NCBI GenBank assembly: GCA_963667515.2
Contig: CAXXXY010000007.1
Span: forward strand, 186,001 to 250,000
Length of the DNA stretch: 64,000 nt
From: VYDC01 sp963667515
GTDB taxonomy: Bacteria; Chloroflexota; Dehalococcoidia; UBA2979
Direction: 5' to 3'
Positions 63,042 to 64,000 of this stretch are shown piece after piece. The notes under the pieces are model-generated. The model did no database searches. It saw only the letters and a list, made by a program, of their open reading frames with translations, and was not told the origin of the DNA. The stretch's first letter is position 1. Every line of letters starts with the position of its first letter. Both the position numbers and the translations under genes were made by a program.

Positions 63042-63353
63042 GTGGTCGGTTGGAGCGGCGAGCAGGAGTCGGGGGGCGGAGCGGGCGCGGGAGTGCTGCG
63101 TGCGCTGGCCGCGCTGCTGATGGCGGTCGCGGGCGCGAGCGCGGTCGGCGGCGGCGCAGCCGGCGAGGTCGAGCAGCTGCTCGCCGATGCGCGTGCGCGC
63201 GCCCACGCGGTCATCGACGAGTCGATCGAGCGCGCGCAGCAGCTGATGCGCGGCGCGAGCCCCGAGGCGCGCGCCATCGAGCGCGTGGAGCGGGCGCTCG
63301 GCCGGCTCGCCGGCGACGTGCGCTCCCTGCACGGTCGTCTCGACGCGCTGTAG
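63042..63353 (+). CDS. Hypothetical protein, N-terminal part before an in-frame TAG
   Basis: 103 residues from GTG 63042 (CAGGGAGA upstream). A hydrophobic stretch (GVLRALAALLMAVAGASAVGGG) is followed by an Ala/Arg/Glu helix (EVEQLLADARARAHAVIDESIERAQQLMRG) ending in LHGRLDAL. A TAG at 63351-63353 ends it, but the same frame stays open for the remaining 647 bases of the window with convincing protein sequence. A C-to-T change (CAG to TAG) would explain the break. Confidence 0.55.
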   Translation: MVGWSGEQESGGGAGAGVLRALAALLMAVAGASAVGGGAAGEVEQLLADARARAHAVIDESIERAQQLMRGASPEARAIERVERALGRLAGDVRSLHGRLDAL

Positions 63354-64000
63354 GCGCTGCTGCGCGGCCGAGACGCGGCGTCTGCGCCGCCGCTGCCCAG
63401 CGCCCCACCGCCGCTCGTGCCGCCCGCCCCCTCGGCGGCCCCGTCGCTCGCCCCCTCCACGGCAGCGCCACCGGCGCCCGCCGCCCTCGAGCCGGTGCCC
63501 GAGGCGCCCGCCTTCGAGGCGCCGCCGCCTCTGGCGCCGCCCGCGTCCCCACCGCCGCCGATAGCGGCAGCGCCACCGGCGCCGCCACTCGCGCCGCCCA
63601 TGCCGATGGCGGGCGCGCCTGCACCGCCATCCGCTCCGATGGCGCCCGTGCCGCCACCCGCGTCGGCTGAGCCGAGCGCCGGCGTGGCCGCGGGCGGTGC
63701 GCCTGCGAACGGCTCCGCCGCCCTCGGCGCGCCGCCGATGCACCTCGACGCGGCTGCTCCCCTGCCCGACGCGGGGCCGTGGGGCGGCGCCGACGCCGGC
63801 GGCGCCATCTTCTCGCCGGGCGCGCCGCTGACGGTGCGGGTCGCGCCCGTCGTCGGCTTCCAGGGGCTGATGCGCGTGCAGGACGCGATCGCGCGCGTGC
63901 GCGGCGTCGGCGAGGCGGGCGTCGAGGCGTACTCGCAGGGCGAGGCGCGGCTGCGGCTCGAGCTGGTCGATCCGCTGGCGGCCGCGGCGCTCGCCGAGCG
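63354..64000 (+). pseudogene. Continuation of the 63042 gene after the TAG, running off the window
   Basis: In the same frame as the upstream part: ALLRGRDAASAPPLPS, then about 130 residues of Pro/Ala-rich linker, then a compact domain starting LTVRVAPVVGFQGLMRVQDA and including VRGVGEAGVEAYSQGEARLRLEL. That domain resembles the short ferredoxin-like repeats seen after Pro-rich linkers in other bacterial proteins; this is a weak inference. There is no start codon with a ribosome site near 63354. The gene end is outside the window. Confidence 0.5.

Overview
The window is about 75% G+C and gene-dense, with short ATG/GTG/TTG-started genes that often overlap by 1-4 bases. Gene content is bacterial housekeeping. 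The str operon (rpsL-rpsG-fusA-tuf) runs directly into rpmG-secE-nusG-rplKAJL. There is an rpsF-ssb-rpsR operon, the PdxS/PdxT route to pyridoxal phosphate, a SpoIIIAA/Ycf45-like R3H ATPase, a DUF4349 lipoprotein and two MoxR-DUF58 modules. The combination fits a very GC-rich Chloroflexota-type bacterium, possibly on the Dehalococcoidia/Thermomicrobia side. That is inference from gene style, because no rRNA or other decisive marker is present.

Layout. 1-5.2 kb: end of a comF gene, a decayed IS481-family copy, a frameshifted PfkB-type sugar kinase, glyA and an acyl-CoA dehydrogenase. 5.5-12.8 kb: rpsF-ssb-rpsR with a good promoter, a PpiC-like foldase, the threonine genes hom and thrC around a coiled-coil gene, then folE. 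12.8-14.9 kb: an MshA-like glycosyltransferase and a PIG-L/LmbE deacetylase. 15.0-15.4 kb: two tiny translationally coupled genes of lower GC on the minus strand. 15.6-23.8 kb: translation and ribosomal genes, with an attenuator in front of rplJ. 24-27.3 kb: a zinc-finger/LysM membrane protein, radC, cvpA and an HNH nuclease. 27.3-34.2 kb, minus strand: a frameshifted mutM, pheA, two TrkA-type proteins, a universal stress protein, a DUF4349 lipoprotein and a YfcE phosphodiesterase. 34.3-41.1 kb: pdxS, pdxT, a GNAT-like protein, the R3H ATPase, tmk, a small zinc protein and thrB. 41.1-48.7 kb: lysC and dnaE between two intact, directly repeated IS481 copies. 48.8-59.6 kb: two MoxR-DUF58 modules facing each other, one with Bat-type von Willebrand proteins and the other with a TgpA-like transglutaminase. 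59.8-64 kb: an M23 peptidase, a thiamine-diphosphate enzyme and a TAG-interrupted gene running off the end.

Most unusual signals. (1) A dispersed family of short hairpins (six-base stem, GAA/TTC loop) sits at or across stop codons, with compensatory base changes in the stems. It also forms a 142-bp tandem array and a 221-bp inverted-repeat element between convergent genes. (2) The transglutaminase-like protein has all three catalytic residues replaced. (3) Ribosomal proteins S6 and S18, which contact each other in the ribosome, carry long acidic and Arg/Gly-rich tails respectively. (4) All three IS481 copies sit at NCTAG sites; two of these contain the TAG stop codon of the upstream gene, and flanking bases are swapped between copies 2 and 3. 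(5) Three genes carry apparent frameshifts and one an in-frame TAG. These could be real decay or sequence error.
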